NCBI GenBank assembly: GCA_003427395.1
Contig: BFEA01000617.1
Location: 447,963-487,489 of the forward strand
Source: Chara braunii
Taxonomy: Eukaryota; Streptophyta; Charophyceae; Charales; Characeae
Direction of reading: 5' to 3'
Length of the DNA: 39,527 nt
The position numbers and the translations under genes were made by a program. The notes under the pieces were generated by a model, which was not told the origin of the DNA, did not search any database, and saw only the letters and a program-made list of their open reading frames with translations. Below, piece after piece: positions 20,684-28,766 of this stretch. Positions within the stretch are counted from its first letter, which is position 1. Every line of letters begins with the position of its first letter.

Positions 20684-21370
20684 ATGGTGTTCCATGATAG
20701 GGAGCAAGGATGCTTCGTAGAGTCCTCTTTGGAAGACCGTGAGGCCCTTAGGCTGGTTCCTAGCAATGGGGAAGTCCCTGATTGGGAAAGGATAGAAGGA
20801 GGAAGGTCCACGGTCACTGGGGAGTTCGTGTGGGTAGAATCTAAAGAGGTAGAAGGCCAAGGTTTCGGGCGGAGTCTCGAAGTAACCGCGGTTATTTTCG
20901 TAGCCCCCGAGGCTTGGACGAAGCTCGTAGTACCCCTAATTCTGGGACAAGGGGGTGGGCCGAAAAAATTGTTGAGAGAGGCGAGAGAGGTGAGAAGAGA
21001 GTGGATAAGTAAGGTTAGAGAGCGATTTGCGTTCGTGTCCGTGGAAAGGGAGAGATTCGCGAAAGAAAGAGAACTTCCAAGGTCAAGTTACCCGTTAACG
21101 GTGAGAGTGCCGTCTTACCTGTTCCCTAGGGCAAACGAGGGAAAGATAGTATGTCTTCTGGAGAGGGGTAGGAGTTTGGGACTTACCTTCAGGGCCTTGT
21201 GGATATTGTACACGCACTGCGTCGATCAGGGTGTTCCACCGCGAAAAAAACTCTGGGGTATTTTTCGAAGGCTAGGTTCTCTAGAGAAGCCCTTCACCCT
21301 CCCTCCGGAAAAAAATCTCAAGTGGGTCTTTAGAACGACATTAGCAGATGGTGAAGTTCATTCTCAGTGA
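20684..21370 (+). CDS. Array ORF b2, novel family B
   Basis: 228 residues from the ATG at 20,684, four bases after the b1 stop (TAA ATGA ATG). It opens MVFHDREQGCFVE. Family B landmarks are GEFVWVES near residue 46, a central LGQGGG-like turn, and FRALWILYTHCVDQGVPPR near residue 190, followed by an IFRRL helix. The intact frame makes it one of the two best members for structure prediction. It overlaps the next ORF by 23 bases. Confidence 0.65.
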   Translation: MVFHDREQGCFVESSLEDREALRLVPSNGEVPDWERIEGGRSTVTGEFVWVESKEVEGQGFGRSLEVTAVIFVAPEAWTKLVVPLILGQGGGPKKLLREAREVRREWISKVRERFAFVSVERERFAKERELPRSSYPLTVRVPSYLFPRANEGKIVCLLERGRSLGLTFRALWILYTHCVDQGVPPRKKLWGIFRRLGSLEKPFTLPPEKNLKWVFRTTLADGEVHSQ

Positions 21371-22076
21371 AGAAGGGATGGTAGAATTGATAGAGGCCAG
21401 TGACGCCGATAAGGTTTTGATTCAGGGAGACCCTCAAGTGACTCCTTATGGGATGAGCGTTGAGAAGGGGGGATTAATCAGAAAAGGGGCCTACGTGTGG
21501 GTTCGAGCGCGAAGGCTCACTTGGAAGGAGGGTGTGGAGAGAGGAGGTCCACCCGACCTCGGTCGCTTCCTAGAGATCCGGGCAACCAATTTTTTCGACG
21601 AAGAGAGGTGGACCGAAGTCTGTAGAGGATTAGTGATCGGGCAGCTTACGTACTTTGAATACCGAGAGTCGGCAAGGCTGTTGACGAACAACTTAGTGTT
21701 AACTGACTACGAAGAAGGGACTTTCGAGTCGTGGTCGCTAGTATCCTTCGCCGAGCCCGGAGAGGTCCCCCGCGCTTCCGGGGTCCTTCACGCTAACCTG
21801 CCCCAGTTCGTGGCCAGTTCATTCCTAAGAGACCCGGAGGAAAGGGTAGTAACGGTGCTTAGAGCGGCTCGGGAATCCGGGGTATGGGCTAGGGGTTTGT
21901 TCTGGCTTTATACCCGGTGCGTGGACGCGGGGATTCCCCCAAGGAGTGAGCTATCCGCCATATTCGGAAGATTAAGGGAATTTGAGGGGCTCCGATCCCT
22001 CGTCGCGGACGTTCTGTACGCCCGCCTCTTCGGAGAAGAACATGTGGTTAACCGGAGGGGTTTCGAGGGCCGATGA
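21348..22076 (+). CDS. Array ORF b3, novel family B
   Basis: 242 residues with no interruption, opening MVKFILSEEGMVELIE. Landmarks are KGAYVWVRARRL near residue 47, VIGQLTYFEY near 100, and ARGLFWLYTRCVDAGIPPR near 185 followed by LSAIFGRL. The C-V-D-x-G-x-P-P-R block is almost identical to that of b2. The protein looks globular and soluble. It ends with TGA forming an ATGA overlap with b4. No match to gag, pol, env or any protein family I know. Confidence 0.65.
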   Translation: MVKFILSEEGMVELIEASDADKVLIQGDPQVTPYGMSVEKGGLIRKGAYVWVRARRLTWKEGVERGGPPDLGRFLEIRATNFFDEERWTEVCRGLVIGQLTYFEYRESARLLTNNLVLTDYEEGTFESWSLVSFAEPGEVPRASGVLHANLPQFVASSFLRDPEERVVTVLRAARESGVWARGLFWLYTRCVDAGIPPRSELSAIFGRLREFEGLRSLVADVLYARLFGEEHVVNRRGFEGR

Positions 22077-22831
22077 TAAGGAGGATCCCGAGAACTCTCT
22101 GGGCGTCCATAGAGCCCGTAGAGGATATCGGGGAGGTTATCCGTGTCACTCTGCCTAGGGCCCGGTAGACTGAACCAACAAGGACTCTCCTGCGAGAAGA
22201 GGGGGAGATCCGACGCGGTAAGGCTTTCATACGATTTGCGGTGAGTCGCCAGGGGGAGGTCGTAGTTGGGGAAGCCCGAATATTCCTTTCGAAGGAGGGT
22301 TTTGTTGAGATAGCGCATAGCTTGCGCCTTGGACAGGACCCTCTTTGGGACGCTCGAGCCGTGAGGGGCCGGCTAGGGGAGTTAGTAGAGGAGTTGGGAC
22401 CTCACGAAGGGTGCAATGAGGAATATCTAGTGACCTTCGGGGGTTGGGAAGAAATACCGCGGTTCATCTCCAGCGAGTCGGTGGAGGTCCCCCGTTTCAT
22501 TTTTAAGCGGGTTTACCACTCCGAGGCTGTTAAGAAGGCGGTAGGACGGAGGGTTTCCATCCTATGTCAGTTCAGGTTTACAGGATCAGACCTACACACC
22601 TTGTTAACTTGGTATTTTTGAGATCCCTATAGAGCCGATTGGGCGACTCTGGAGGACCTGAGCTACGCATTTGAAGGATGGGGCCACCACGCGAGGGAAT
22701 CTAAGATATCGTGGAGGTACCTAGGTGAAATCTGCGAGGGAGAGCTAGCGGGGCTGGACCCCTCTGATTTGATTCGGGTAGCAATCGCGTGTCGTCGACA
22801 AAAGTTAAGGAATGACCGAGCCGGACCTTGA
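22073..22831 (+). CDS. Array ORF b4, novel family B, with in-frame TAG and TGA
   Basis: The ATG at 22,073 overlaps the b3 stop (ATGA). The frame contains TAG at 22,166 (codon 32) and TGA at 22,619 (codon 183) and otherwise stays open for 252 codons, close to the 242 of b3. Family features lie on both sides: EIRRGKAFIRF matches the KGAYVWV block, and LHTLLTWYF sits where the others have W-x-Y-T-x-C-V-D. The TGA falls at about the family's most conserved C-terminal motif. Probably decayed, unless stops are read through. It overlaps ORF c by 20 bases. Confidence 0.45.
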
Positions 22832-23000
22832 GGAGCTAGTGGGGTTGGAAAGAGTGAGGGAAGAAGTTCACCGGATCCTTGCTCTATGCTGGGAAGAAGA
22901 AAGGAGGGCTAGGCCTGGGTCCTTAGCCAGGATCAAGCTACTTGAGGTGACCACAGTCGCTATCCTCGACGAAGTCACGATAGATCTTCTCTCGCGGTGA
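22812..23000 (+). CDS. Array ORF c, short acidic protein
   Basis: 62 residues from ATG 22,812 (MTEPDLEELVGLERVREEV). It is rich in Glu, Arg and Leu and likely a helical bundle or coiled coil. It begins inside the last 20 bases of b4 and ends four bases before ORF d. It has no visible relation to families A and B and no recognised function. Confidence 0.5.
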   Translation: MTEPDLEELVGLERVREEVHRILALCWEEERRARPGSLARIKLLEVTTVAILDEVTIDLLSR

Positions 23001-23004
23001 GGGG

Positions 23005-23466
23005 ATGAGAGCCTCATTCGTCTCCAATAGGATTCGTTGGGAATTAGAGACCTACGAGGACGGTAGCGATGTTAGGATCGAGGGAGGTGCTGAGCTTAAC
23101 CCGGAATTGGGAGAGGACCAGGTGGTCCGGGCAGAGACAAAATCTCTAGTGGAAGTCCGAAGGCTAGCCTTGTGGAAAAAGAGGAGCTGGACCACGCTGA
23201 CTGCCTTTTCAGTCCACATTAGAGACGCGAGTGGCTTGAGATTCTCTAGGGCTTGGAGGGAGCCTTTGCTGGAAGTAGAGAGAAAATTTGAGGAGGGCAC
23301 GCTGCTGACATCCAGGACACACCTTGTAGAGACCCGATTTTGGGATAGAACTGGAGAATACGAGGAGGCTTTGCGCCAAACTCTGAGAGGGTACAGAGAG
23401 GTCGGTCGTGTTAGGTGTGAGGATTCACTGTTAGAGGCCGCTGCGAGGTTGGCAGGCGTGAGGTGA
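23005..23466 (+). CDS. Array ORF d, unrecognised protein
   Basis: 153 residues from ATG 23,005 (MRASFVSNRIRWELE). The pattern alternates strand-like and charged segments (LVEVRRLALWKKRSWTTLTA) and ends with helices. A faint resemblance to the middle of family B is possible but not demonstrable by eye. Clean frame, tight spacing on both sides. Confidence 0.55.
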   Translation: MRASFVSNRIRWELETYEDGSDVRIEGGAELNPELGEDQVVRAETKSLVEVRRLALWKKRSWTTLTAFSVHIRDASGLRFSRAWREPLLEVERKFEEGTLLTSRTHLVETRFWDRTGEYEEALRQTLRGYREVGRVRCEDSLLEAAARLAGVR

Positions 23467-23473
23467 GGTTCCT

Positions 23474-23698
23474 ATGATTAGATACGAAAGGGGAGACCCC
23501 TACGGTACCTTGGATAGGGTTTTGACGTGGGGAGGGGAATATGGAGTGACTCTCCCGAAAGATAGAAATACGTTATTCGTTAAAATAGGACATTATATTG
23601 TGTCCTCTTTCAAAGGAATTCAGTTTCAGCTGCAGCCTAAGCAACCTAGGCATACCCATCCACTCACCCATCCACTCGCCCCATATGCGGAAGTGTGA
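23474..23698 (+). CDS. Array ORF e, 3'-truncated
   Basis: ATG 23,474 opens MIRYERGDPYGTLDRVLTWG, which reads like the preceding array proteins. From about 23,590 the sequence becomes AT-richer, then CCATCCACTC-type simple sequence. The last 30 residues are therefore probably not original, and the retroelement block is cut here. No 3' LTR, polypurine tract, gag or pol follows. Confidence 0.4.
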   Translation: MIRYERGDPYGTLDRVLTWGGEYGVTLPKDRNTLFVKIGHYIVSSFKGIQFQLQPKQPRHTHPLTHPLAPYAEV

Positions 23699-23985
23699 TG
23701 AGATCCATACTTGTCTATAATGAGCAAGGTGTGCCAGATATGCGGAAGTGTGCCGAGATCCATACTTATGTATAATTCTGATGAGCAAGGCGCCTTGATT
23801 GTGTCCTTATCGGAGAAGTTTGATAAGTGTGCTGAGATCCATACTAAGTCTTATTTTCGATTGTTATGAGCAAGGCGCCTTGATTGTATCCTTGTCGGAG
23901 AAGTTTGATAAGTGTGCTGAGATCCATACTTATTTCTAATCGTGATGAGCAAGGTGCCTTGATTGTGATGAGCAAGGTGCCTTGA
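23690..23985 (+). repeat. Tandem repeat, ~85 bp unit, about four copies
   Basis: The unit has GTGTGCTGAGATCCATACT, then TGATGAGCAAGG, GCCTTGATTGT, then TATCGGAGAAGTTTGATAA. Copies start near 23,693, 23,745, 23,826 and 23,910, the first and last shortened. The minus-strand open frame across this array is an artefact of the repeat. Confidence 0.8.
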
Positions 23986-24261
23986 GCAGCACAACCTGCG
24001 ACCCCCACTGATGGATAATCACAGGAACACAATGACGTCGACTCCTTGTTGTGTTTGAATGTTGGAACATCGAAAGTTTCGGTGGGCAGAGTTGAGGAAG
24101 GGAAGAAGGGAACTACCGCGCTTACTGCTCCGGGATTGAGCCTTCCCCCAATCCCCCATAAGAGCAGCGTGCGCCGGCCCGCATCGGGGCCGGCCACCTT
24201 AATCCAGGCCGACTTCATGTCGGGCACAAGTCTTATGGGTGCCACATAGTGCGCTGCGTTG

Positions 24262-24378
24262 CGGTGATACGAGCGGAAAAAGGGATTTGAACCCCCAACC
24301 TTACGTTTCTCACACATGGCTTGTGAATGATGTAGCGTAAGCTCACGCCCGTGCCTATATAGGCCAGGCGCGCGCTCG
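24262..24378 (-). ncRNA. tRNA-like or SINE-like segment with Pol III B box
   Basis: The minus strand carries GGTTCAAATCC, a perfect B-box/T-loop word, at about 24,293-24,283. Upstream lies TGGCCTATATAGG, a loose A box. A 5-bp stem with a 7-base loop (TCACA, AGCCATG, TGTGA) sits between them, like an anticodon arm but without U33. No matching acceptor stem was found. It may be a tRNA-derived SINE head or a decayed tRNA. Confidence 0.25.
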
Positions 24379-24719
24379 CAGCGGAATAACCAACAGGAAA
24401 AAGTTATGGGTGCACCCGAGCAGTGGGGCGGAACAGGCAGTTGGACAGCAGGCGACCACTGCGGTGAATTCAGAGAAACCAGTACCCACATAGAGTTGGT
24501 CCCAGCGAGGCCGTTACGTGATGGCGCAGGGGCGACTCACGGCACGCGGCAACGCAAGAAGCGTCGTGGACGACACGTGGAAATGCAAGATGAATCTCAC
24601 GTTCGCGACTGTGTCTAAAACTGCCATGCACCCCAAAAATAATTTCCACAAGTGGACTAATTCTAAGAGCAGTGCAAAAGCAGAACAGGACGAGCGCATG
24701 TGAAAACGAACGAGCACTG

Positions 24720-24845
24720 TCATCGAAATTTTCGATATCGGCGGACTACAGCCTCTTCGCCCCCCCCCCGACATGAGTCTTATGTAGGTTGTCGTACATG
24801 CAATAATAATCATAGAGTGCAACACGATTTGTTCCACTGCACGAA
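24720..24845. repeat. Partial copy of the 25-kb fold-back repeat
   Basis: CGGCGGACTACAGCCTCTTCG, split here as CGGCGGACTA and CAGCCTCTTCG, then a C run, TCTTATGTA and finally GTTCCACTGCACG, recur in the fold-back at 24,985-25,215. It has one arm and the tail but not the second arm. Confidence 0.6.
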
Positions 24846-24984
24846 AAGAGAGTGAGAGAACGTCATTTAAGGGCTAGAAGACACGAGAGAACACATATGT
24901 TTTCAAATAGCAAAATTGCAGACCGTCGTGACAAGCAAGGGGCAGCAATCCAATTTCACGCCTTACTTTCCACACACAACATAC

Positions 24985-25178
24985 AGAGGAAGTGAATCGC
25001 ACAAGGCACCGACATCGAAAGTTCGGATGCCGGCGGAGTACAGCCTCTTGGCCCCCCCCCCGACAACAATCTTATGTACCACAACTTACATAAGATTGTT
25101 GCCGGGGGGGCGAAGAGGCTGTAGTCCGTCGATATCCGAACTTTCCATGTCAGTGCCCTGTGCGTTTCACTTACAATA
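24985..25178. repeat. Fold-back repeat, ~90 bp arms
   Basis: The left arm (about 24,985-25,078) and right arm (about 25,086-25,178) are inverted copies with a loop of under ten bases. Each arm contains one 24-bp palindrome (25,018 and 25,121), a C or G run, and ACAACAATCTTATGTA or its complement. The RNA would form a long hairpin. It may be a MITE-like insertion or an inverted duplication made between palindromes. Confidence 0.7.
25018..25144. repeat. Two palindromes in opposite orientation
   Basis: Copies at 25,018 (forward) and 25,121 (reverse) sit at equivalent places in the two arms of the fold-back repeat. A degenerate third copy lies near 24,724. Confidence 0.65.
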
Positions 25179-25448
25179 GAAATCATAGAGCGCAACACAA
25201 ATTGTTCCACTGCACGACAAGAGACTCAGGTGATGAAGTCCACACATGAAAAAGTCATCCAGCTACAAGAAAACAATGTTGAACTGCACGAAATGAGTAC
25301 AACTGCCATACCGACAGTGAGCATCCCAAAGACAAAGAGAAATAGACCCAATGAAGAAAACAGTGTTGAATAATGTCTTATCTTACCAAATACAATTGTC
25401 ATAGAATGAAATACATTTAAAGAATTTTGTACAAGTCATTGAAAACTG
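25179..25448. other. Spacer with no gene seen
   Basis: AT-rich sequence between the fold-back tail (GTTCCACTGCACG near 25,203) and the protease pseudogene. No motif or long frame was found. Confidence 0.5.
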
Positions 25449-26190
25449 TCAAAGATAACGTCTTTCCAAGAGAGATGTTGCCAGTTGTCGTCTCATAACA
25501 GGCAAATCTTTACTCGAGAATCTGAAAGGGGGTCGATCACCACGTTGCAACAGCGTTGCAAATGTCAACATTAACACCCCGCAACTAGCTCCATCAACTT
25601 GCCTTGGAACTCCTTCCACAATAATTTTTCTGACCATAGTCTTCCAACTCCTATCCGACCGGCTATGTGAGGTACGACGTTCTAAATACTGTACAATCAA
25701 CTCGAAAACTCTACGGTAGAAATTGGAAACGGCTTTAACGCGAGGAAAAAAGTTAAAAATTTTGAAGACATTGTCTCTCAAATTAACGGAAAGTAGGATC
25801 CAGTGATCGTTATGTTTGTGCACCGGAACGAAGATCATATCGAACTGATGCAGATCAACGTTTTTATCTCACCTCTCCACCCCAGTGTGTCCTCGAAGTT
25901 GCAGCATACTGAAGAAGAAAGAATTGAAGCTGAAGATTCGAAGGCCTGATGGTCGTGCACGTGTCGCGGATGCCGTCGACCCCAAAAGGGCCATGTAGAA
26001 ATTCACCACCTCATCGTTGATCTTGCCATTGGCTTACAAAAGGGTGAGCATATCTTTCGCCGTGATTCTGAATTGATCATCCGCAAAGGAAGAGAGGGGA
26101 TGATGAGGAGGCACCACGCTGCGAGAAACATCGTCCATAACCCACGAGACTTGAGGCGCAATCGCCGTAGCGAAATGCCCCCCCCAGGCT
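25449..26190 (-). pseudogene. Ulp1/SENP-type (C48) cysteine protease pseudogene
   Basis: The minus strand encodes the C48 layout in order: INDEVVNFYMALL (entry helix), FNSFFFSML, DLHQFDMIFVPVHKHNDHWI with the catalytic His, then FKIFNFF where Asn stands in place of the usual Asp, then PRQVDGASCGVLML with the Gln and Cys of the active site. The intact part is 129 codons (25,838-25,449). Upstream the same frame continues to about 26,120 past TGA at 25,871 (at the usual R-W position) and TAA at 26,036. Such proteases remove SUMO, and relatives are often carried by plant transposons. It lies 3' of copy B on the same strand. Membership of the same gene is not shown. Confidence 0.75.
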
Positions 26191-26257
26191 GCTGGTGTTG
26201 TGGCCCAAGCTGCACATCATCGACCAACGCACACGCGGGGAAGTGAGAAAGGAAGTT

Positions 26258-26526
26258 CTAAAGGTTGTCGTTCACCGCACGACACGTCGCTAAGTATTTT
26301 TCATACATGGCCTGACCCCTGGTCACAGATCGTGGATATGTCCCCTTCTCCGCAGGTCGAAGGGAAAGACATTCGTCAATGGCTAAGGCATGCTCCTTCT
26401 CTCCAATCTCGACATCAACCCCTGATGCCTTTAACATATTCTTGTTTTTTGTCGTGAATCTCGGAAGTTTTTGCAATACACGTGCCGGATATTTCGAGAA
26501 ACTCCTTTTTCAAGACGACCGGACCC
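26258..26526 (-). pseudogene. Copy B: conserved last exon
   Basis: After the acceptor TTTTACAG the exon reads as in copy A, with MLKASGVDVEIGEKEHALAI, RPAEKGTYPRS and RGQAMYEKYLAT, ending in TAG at 26,258. A TGA at 26,512 replaces the CGA of copy A. Apart from that stop the frame is intact. Its strong conservation suggests it was the most constrained part of the protein. Confidence 0.6.
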
Positions 26527-27526
26527 CTGTAAAACAAAGAACATACAAAACCCGAAATGAATGTATGATTCCCAGGGGGAGTTCGGCGAAAGTGACAATG
26601 TGAAAGATAATGTAGCCCACAAGCATGCGTGCATTCGGACATAAAACGACGAGCGTTGTCGAGCCCGAGACCCCTGCACATGACGACGAAGACCACATCA
26701 GGCCAAAGAAGAGGAACGCCTACCAATGCTGAAGTTCGGATTTCGGCAGACTTGCAGCTACATCTAGCAGACACTGACCAGCCGGGTTTGGTCCTCACAC
26801 TGGAACTGCGGTGACCGGAGAAAACCGGAACTTCGAAGGGTATGTTTTCTAGTCCGCCGGTATCCGCACTACAAGTGTCGGTGCGAGGTGGAAAGTCGGC
26901 ATTTGCCGATGTGCGGATTCCAGCGGACTTGCAGCCACAATTTGCAAACACCGACCAACGGGGCGTGCTCCACCTTGCACCGACACTTGTAGTTCGGATG
27001 CCGACGAACTTCATAATAGACCTTCCGTATTACCGTTTTTCCGGTGGTTTCCGCAGTTCCAGTGTCAAGACCAAACCCGGTTCTGCGACCTGACCTGCTG
27101 GTTGTAGCTGCAAGTCCGCCAGAATCCGAACTTCGGCATTTGTAAACATTCCTCTTCTTTGGCGTGATGTGGTCTTTTGTCGTGCGCTCGTCGTTTTATG
27201 TGCGAATGCACACAAGCTCGTCACTGCGAAAATCGTTCATCGGACGGTCTGTCTTGTAGTCCGCCGATATCCGCACTACAGGTGTCGGCCAAAGATAGAA
27301 AGTCGAGACGACGACAGAGGACTTGTAGAGGGAGGAGCGGATGAGCGGTCGCAGAATAAAGCGTGACGGTGTGTTAAAGAACAAGAGGCCAATTGGTCCT
27401 CGCTGACAAGTGAAGCGGAATTTTGTCCATCTAACGTGGGTCAGAAACCGACAAGGGGGTTGACAGACAGCGTCGACAATCCCGAAACGCGGGAGTGCTG
27501 ACATCGCAACGATCGTCGATTCTTAC
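26527..27526 (-). other. Intron of copy B, expanded by palindromes
   Basis: The donor GTAAGA follows GCTG, and the acceptor is TTTTACAG, matching the copy A intron junctions. The length is 1000 bases against 459. Six palindromes lie inside (26,731, 26,849, 26,908, 26,989, 27,111, 27,256). Some flanking sequence is duplicated in inverted order around the middle: GACCTTGCACCGACACTTG-like words and their complement occur near 26,870 and 26,975. Confidence 0.6.
26731..27279. repeat. Six palindromes inside the copy B intron
   Basis: Starts are 26,731 (forward), 26,849 (reverse), 26,908 (forward), 26,989 (forward), 27,111 (reverse) and 27,256 (reverse). Several have changes in both arms, for example GTAGTCCG with CGCACTAC. 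Confidence 0.7.
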
Positions 27527-28356
27527 CAGCTTGTTTTTCTTTCCGCTCCTTCGTCGGCGACGTGGGCGTTGGTAAGGCGAGGACAGCCAGGGCCGGAGTG
27601 CCTACCCTGCACTTTTTCGGGGACATGACGTGCTGGCGGCCCCCAACAACCCCCCCCCTTCCTCTTGTGAGCGGTGACCAGGGTACCGGAAAGCACGGCA
27701 GGATGAGCGCCAAGTCCCCGGCCGCGACAGTTTCGTTGCTGAGAAGGGCATCGTCTTTTGACGGCGTGGACGAAAGTGTTTTAGCTTGCACGTCACCAAG
27801 TATGCTATTGATGACCTCGCTGACGCTAAGACGGCGAGTCGTTTTCGCCGGGCTCACTGTCATGATAGCCTCGTCGCACCCATCGGGGGGATGCACCGCC
27901 GTGGCCAGGTGGTGGGCGTCATATTCTTCGTGGTCCATAGAAAGGCCACTAACCACCTGCATCCCCATCTCCATCGCCGTTGCGTCGTCGTCGATATCAC
28001 CTTCACATGGTCTGGCGTACACCAGACCGAACGAATCAGATGTCTCCCCACAGACATCCTCGTCTCCGGCATCCACCCTTTCCTCGTCTGTAATACTCAG
28101 TCCTCCTTCACCGTCTTCCCTGTCGCGCAATGTAATCAACTCCTTCTCTCGCCCTTCGTCTCCTTCTCCCCCCTCCTCCCATTCTCCCCCTTCTTCCTCG
28201 CCCTCGACTTGCACCCATTCTTCCCCCCCGTCAGTCTCACGCGACTCGGCTCCTTGCAGCCTCATCAAGGCGGATCCCAAGGAGCGGTCGTCTTTATGAA
28301 CAGACGTAGCACCTTCCTCCGTCCCTGCCTCCTCCAACTGCAGGCACATCACGGAC

Positions 28357-28380
28357 GAAGTACGGATACCGGCGTACTTC
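28357..28380 (+). repeat. Palindrome with compensated arms
   Basis: Arms are GAAGTACG and CGTACTTC around core GATACCGG. Relative to consensus each arm has the T-to-A or complementary A-to-T change at the same paired position, so perfect pairing is kept. On the minus strand it encodes KYAGIRTS within copy B's exon. Confidence 0.85.
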
Positions 28381-28556
28381 ATCGCAAGGAAGGCGGACGG
28401 CGCTGCACCAGCAATCTCTCTCTGTGACTCCACAGATCGGTCTTGTCCAAGGGTCGGCGGTGTCGCCTCCCGCACAGCCAGGGCGACGCCATCTCCGACG
28501 CCTGTGCTCCTGTAGACCTCCACTGGACCGGTACACTCGCCTGAACGTCGTCCGCC

Positions 28557-28766
28557 CTGGTAGGGATGCCCGCGGACTTGCCCTTCACGGCGGAGACAGG
28601 ATCCCCTGCACATGAGCCCCGCCCCAGTTCACCATAGGAGCCGAAAGCAGTCCACGAGGGAAGGGTTGCCTGCTCCAGAGTCGTCTAAGTGCGGATGTCG
28701 GCCGACTTCGCAGCCCCCACGTGCACTGGGTCCTCCGTCTGTGAAGTTTGGATGCGGGCGAACTTC
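28557..28766. repeat. Three further exonic palindromes of copy B
   Basis: Starts are 28,557 (degenerate), 28,686 and 28,743. On the coding (minus) strand they read KSAGIPT, KSADIRT and KFARIQTS respectively. All have the same orientation relative to the gene. Confidence 0.7.

Noticed and set aside
24262-24378. Functional tRNA gene
   Set aside because: No acceptor stem pairs across the T arm, U33 is absent from the anticodon-like loop, and the A box is loose. Kept only as a tRNA-like feature.
23844-24491. 215-codon minus-strand frame
   Set aside because: It runs through the ~85-bp tandem repeat and the tRNA-like stretch. Its peptide repeats mirror the DNA repeat.
27562-28299. 245-codon plus-strand frame opposite copy B's C-terminal exon
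   Set aside because: It is the antisense shadow of the acidic exon. Homology with copy A supports the minus strand.
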